Positions 22,401-23,025 of a stretch of DNA of 23,025 bases are shown in pieces; position 1 is the first letter of the stretch; every line of letters begins with the position of its first letter. Source of the DNA: Thermococci archaeon. Its GTDB lineage: Archaea; Methanobacteriota_B; Thermococci; Methanofastidiosales; B48-G16. A program made the position numbers and the translations under genes. The notes under the pieces are model-generated. The model was not told where the DNA came from, searched no databases, and saw only the letters and a list, made by a program, of their open reading frames with translations. The stretch is taken from contig DAOVEQ010000002.1 in the NCBI GenBank assembly GCA_030668905.1, forward strand, positions 1 to 23,025. Reading direction: 5' to 3'.

Positions 22401-23025
22401 TTATTTCACTTCCCCTTTTTTAGGCAATCCCACGCACGCAAGATATAAAGAGCCCTCATCTACACCATCAACTAAAATCCATGAATTTACAATATCATCT
22501 AAAAATCCACCGATAGCACATGCTCCTAGATCTAATGCAGTTGCAATTAAATAAATATTTTGCATTATATGGCCTGCTTCCAATAACAAGTATCTATACC
22601 CCCTTGATCCGTACTTTTGATCAATTTTCTTTAAGTCACCTGAAAGAATTATTATAAATCCCGCATTGAGAACAAACTCTTGGTAAATTAACGTCTCTGG
22701 AATTGAGACATCAGATCTATCTATCTTATTAAGAAAGATCAATTCATGGTTCATAGGATCGTAATAGTATATCCCATATTTTTCAAGATCAGAGACACTC
22801 AGGTTCAAAATATATAAATTTATAGGATTAAGTGCCCCTGCGGAAGGAAACGTTCTTAAATAAAACTTTGTTATATTATCTTCTCCCAAACTTTCTTTTG
22901 TGACACTTGCTGAAAGTTTTAATAACAAAGAAAGATATTTCAATTTTATTTTTTTTCTTTTATATTCTCTTATCGATCTTCTATATTTCAAAAGATGAAT
23001 TATATCTTTGTTTTTTGGAGTGTTA
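22401..23025 (-). CDS. SagB-type FMN dehydrogenase, 5' end outside window
   Basis: A nitroreductase-fold FMN enzyme of the SagB/ThcOx group, which oxidises azolines to azoles in TOMM peptides, or acts in other peptide maturation. Visible blocks: RRSIREYK, LRTFPSAGALNPINLYIL, YYYDPMNHEL, EFVLNAGFIIILSG, KYGSRGYRYLLLEAGHIMQNIYLIATALDLGACAIGGFLDD and GSLYLACVGLPKKGEV, all in the SagB order. A TTG at 22991 could start it (196 residues), but the frame stays open to the edge (NTPKNKDIIHLLKYRRSIREYK), and homologues have an N-terminal stretch before the RRSIREY motif, so the true start is probably beyond the window. It is the first visible gene of the cassette. Confidence 0.88.
   Translation of the reverse strand, partial: NTPKNKDIIHLLKYRRSIREYKRKKIKLKYLSLLLKLSASVTKESLGEDNITKFYLRTFPSAGALNPINLYILNLSVSDLEKYGIYYYDPMNHELIFLNKIDRSDVSIPETLIYQEFVLNAGFIIILSGDLKKIDQKYGSRGYRYLLLEAGHIMQNIYLIATALDLGACAIGGFLDDIVNSWILVDGVDEGSLYLACVGLPKKGEVK

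Noticed and set aside
1..23025. CRISPR array, insertion sequence or prophage
   Set aside because: No regularly spaced repeats, no transposase, integrase or phage structural genes and no terminal inverted repeats were seen.

Overview
The window reads as chromosomal DNA of an AT-rich euryarchaeon-type archaeon. The evidence is a D-family DNA polymerase small subunit (DP1) directly behind an Orc1/Cdc6 gene, an A/V-type ATP synthase (subunits B and D), archaeal peptidyl-tRNA hydrolase Pth2, archaeal-type FKBP and PRPP synthetase, a tRNA without encoded CCA, TATA/BRE promoters about 25 bases before leaderless starts, and GGTGA-type Shine-Dalgarno sites. I cannot place it below phylum level from the sequence alone.

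Layout. 1-3058: purB (cut by the window edge) and a MinD-type ATPase on the minus strand, divergent from a long coiled-coil protein. 3055-6379: a minus-strand replication operon of cdc6, DP1 (polB) and a small DUF2226/DUF4388-like protein. 6380-6644: a probable replication origin, with two inverted ORB-like Orc1/Cdc6 sites flanking an AT-rich stretch; the left site abuts the cdc6 promoter and the right one the tRNA-Lys(CTT) promoter. Genes on either side mostly point away from it. 6753-11912: an anchored extracytoplasmic protein (minus), then a plus-strand block with a GbsR/MarR-like regulator coupled to an FAD oxidoreductase, an exported OB-fold protein coupled to pth2, and a secreted ten-cysteine protein abutting a membrane protein. 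11923-15285: minus-strand operon atpB-atpD-prs-ykgJ, without the other ATP synthase genes. 15399-19069: minus-strand membrane operon of a GT-C glycosyltransferase-like protein, an MFS transporter broken by a frameshift, and an unknown two-helix membrane protein. 19125-20429: a Yip1-like membrane protein convergent with FKBP.

20637-23025 is the most unusual part: a tightly packed minus-strand cassette, visibly more AT-rich than the housekeeping genes. It holds a SagB-type FMN dehydrogenase (running off the window), a radical-SAM-fold protein whose CX3CX2C motif has become S-C-H, a SPASM-domain part in a shifted frame, and an intact CPBP (Abi/SagE-like) membrane protease. This looks like part of a peptide-modifying (RiPP) locus. 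The precursor peptide and any YcaO or transporter gene would have to lie beyond position 23025; none is visible here.

Two genes (the MFS transporter and the radical SAM/SPASM gene) are broken by one extra base each. That means real decay, +1 recoding or base-call error; the sequence alone cannot separate these.
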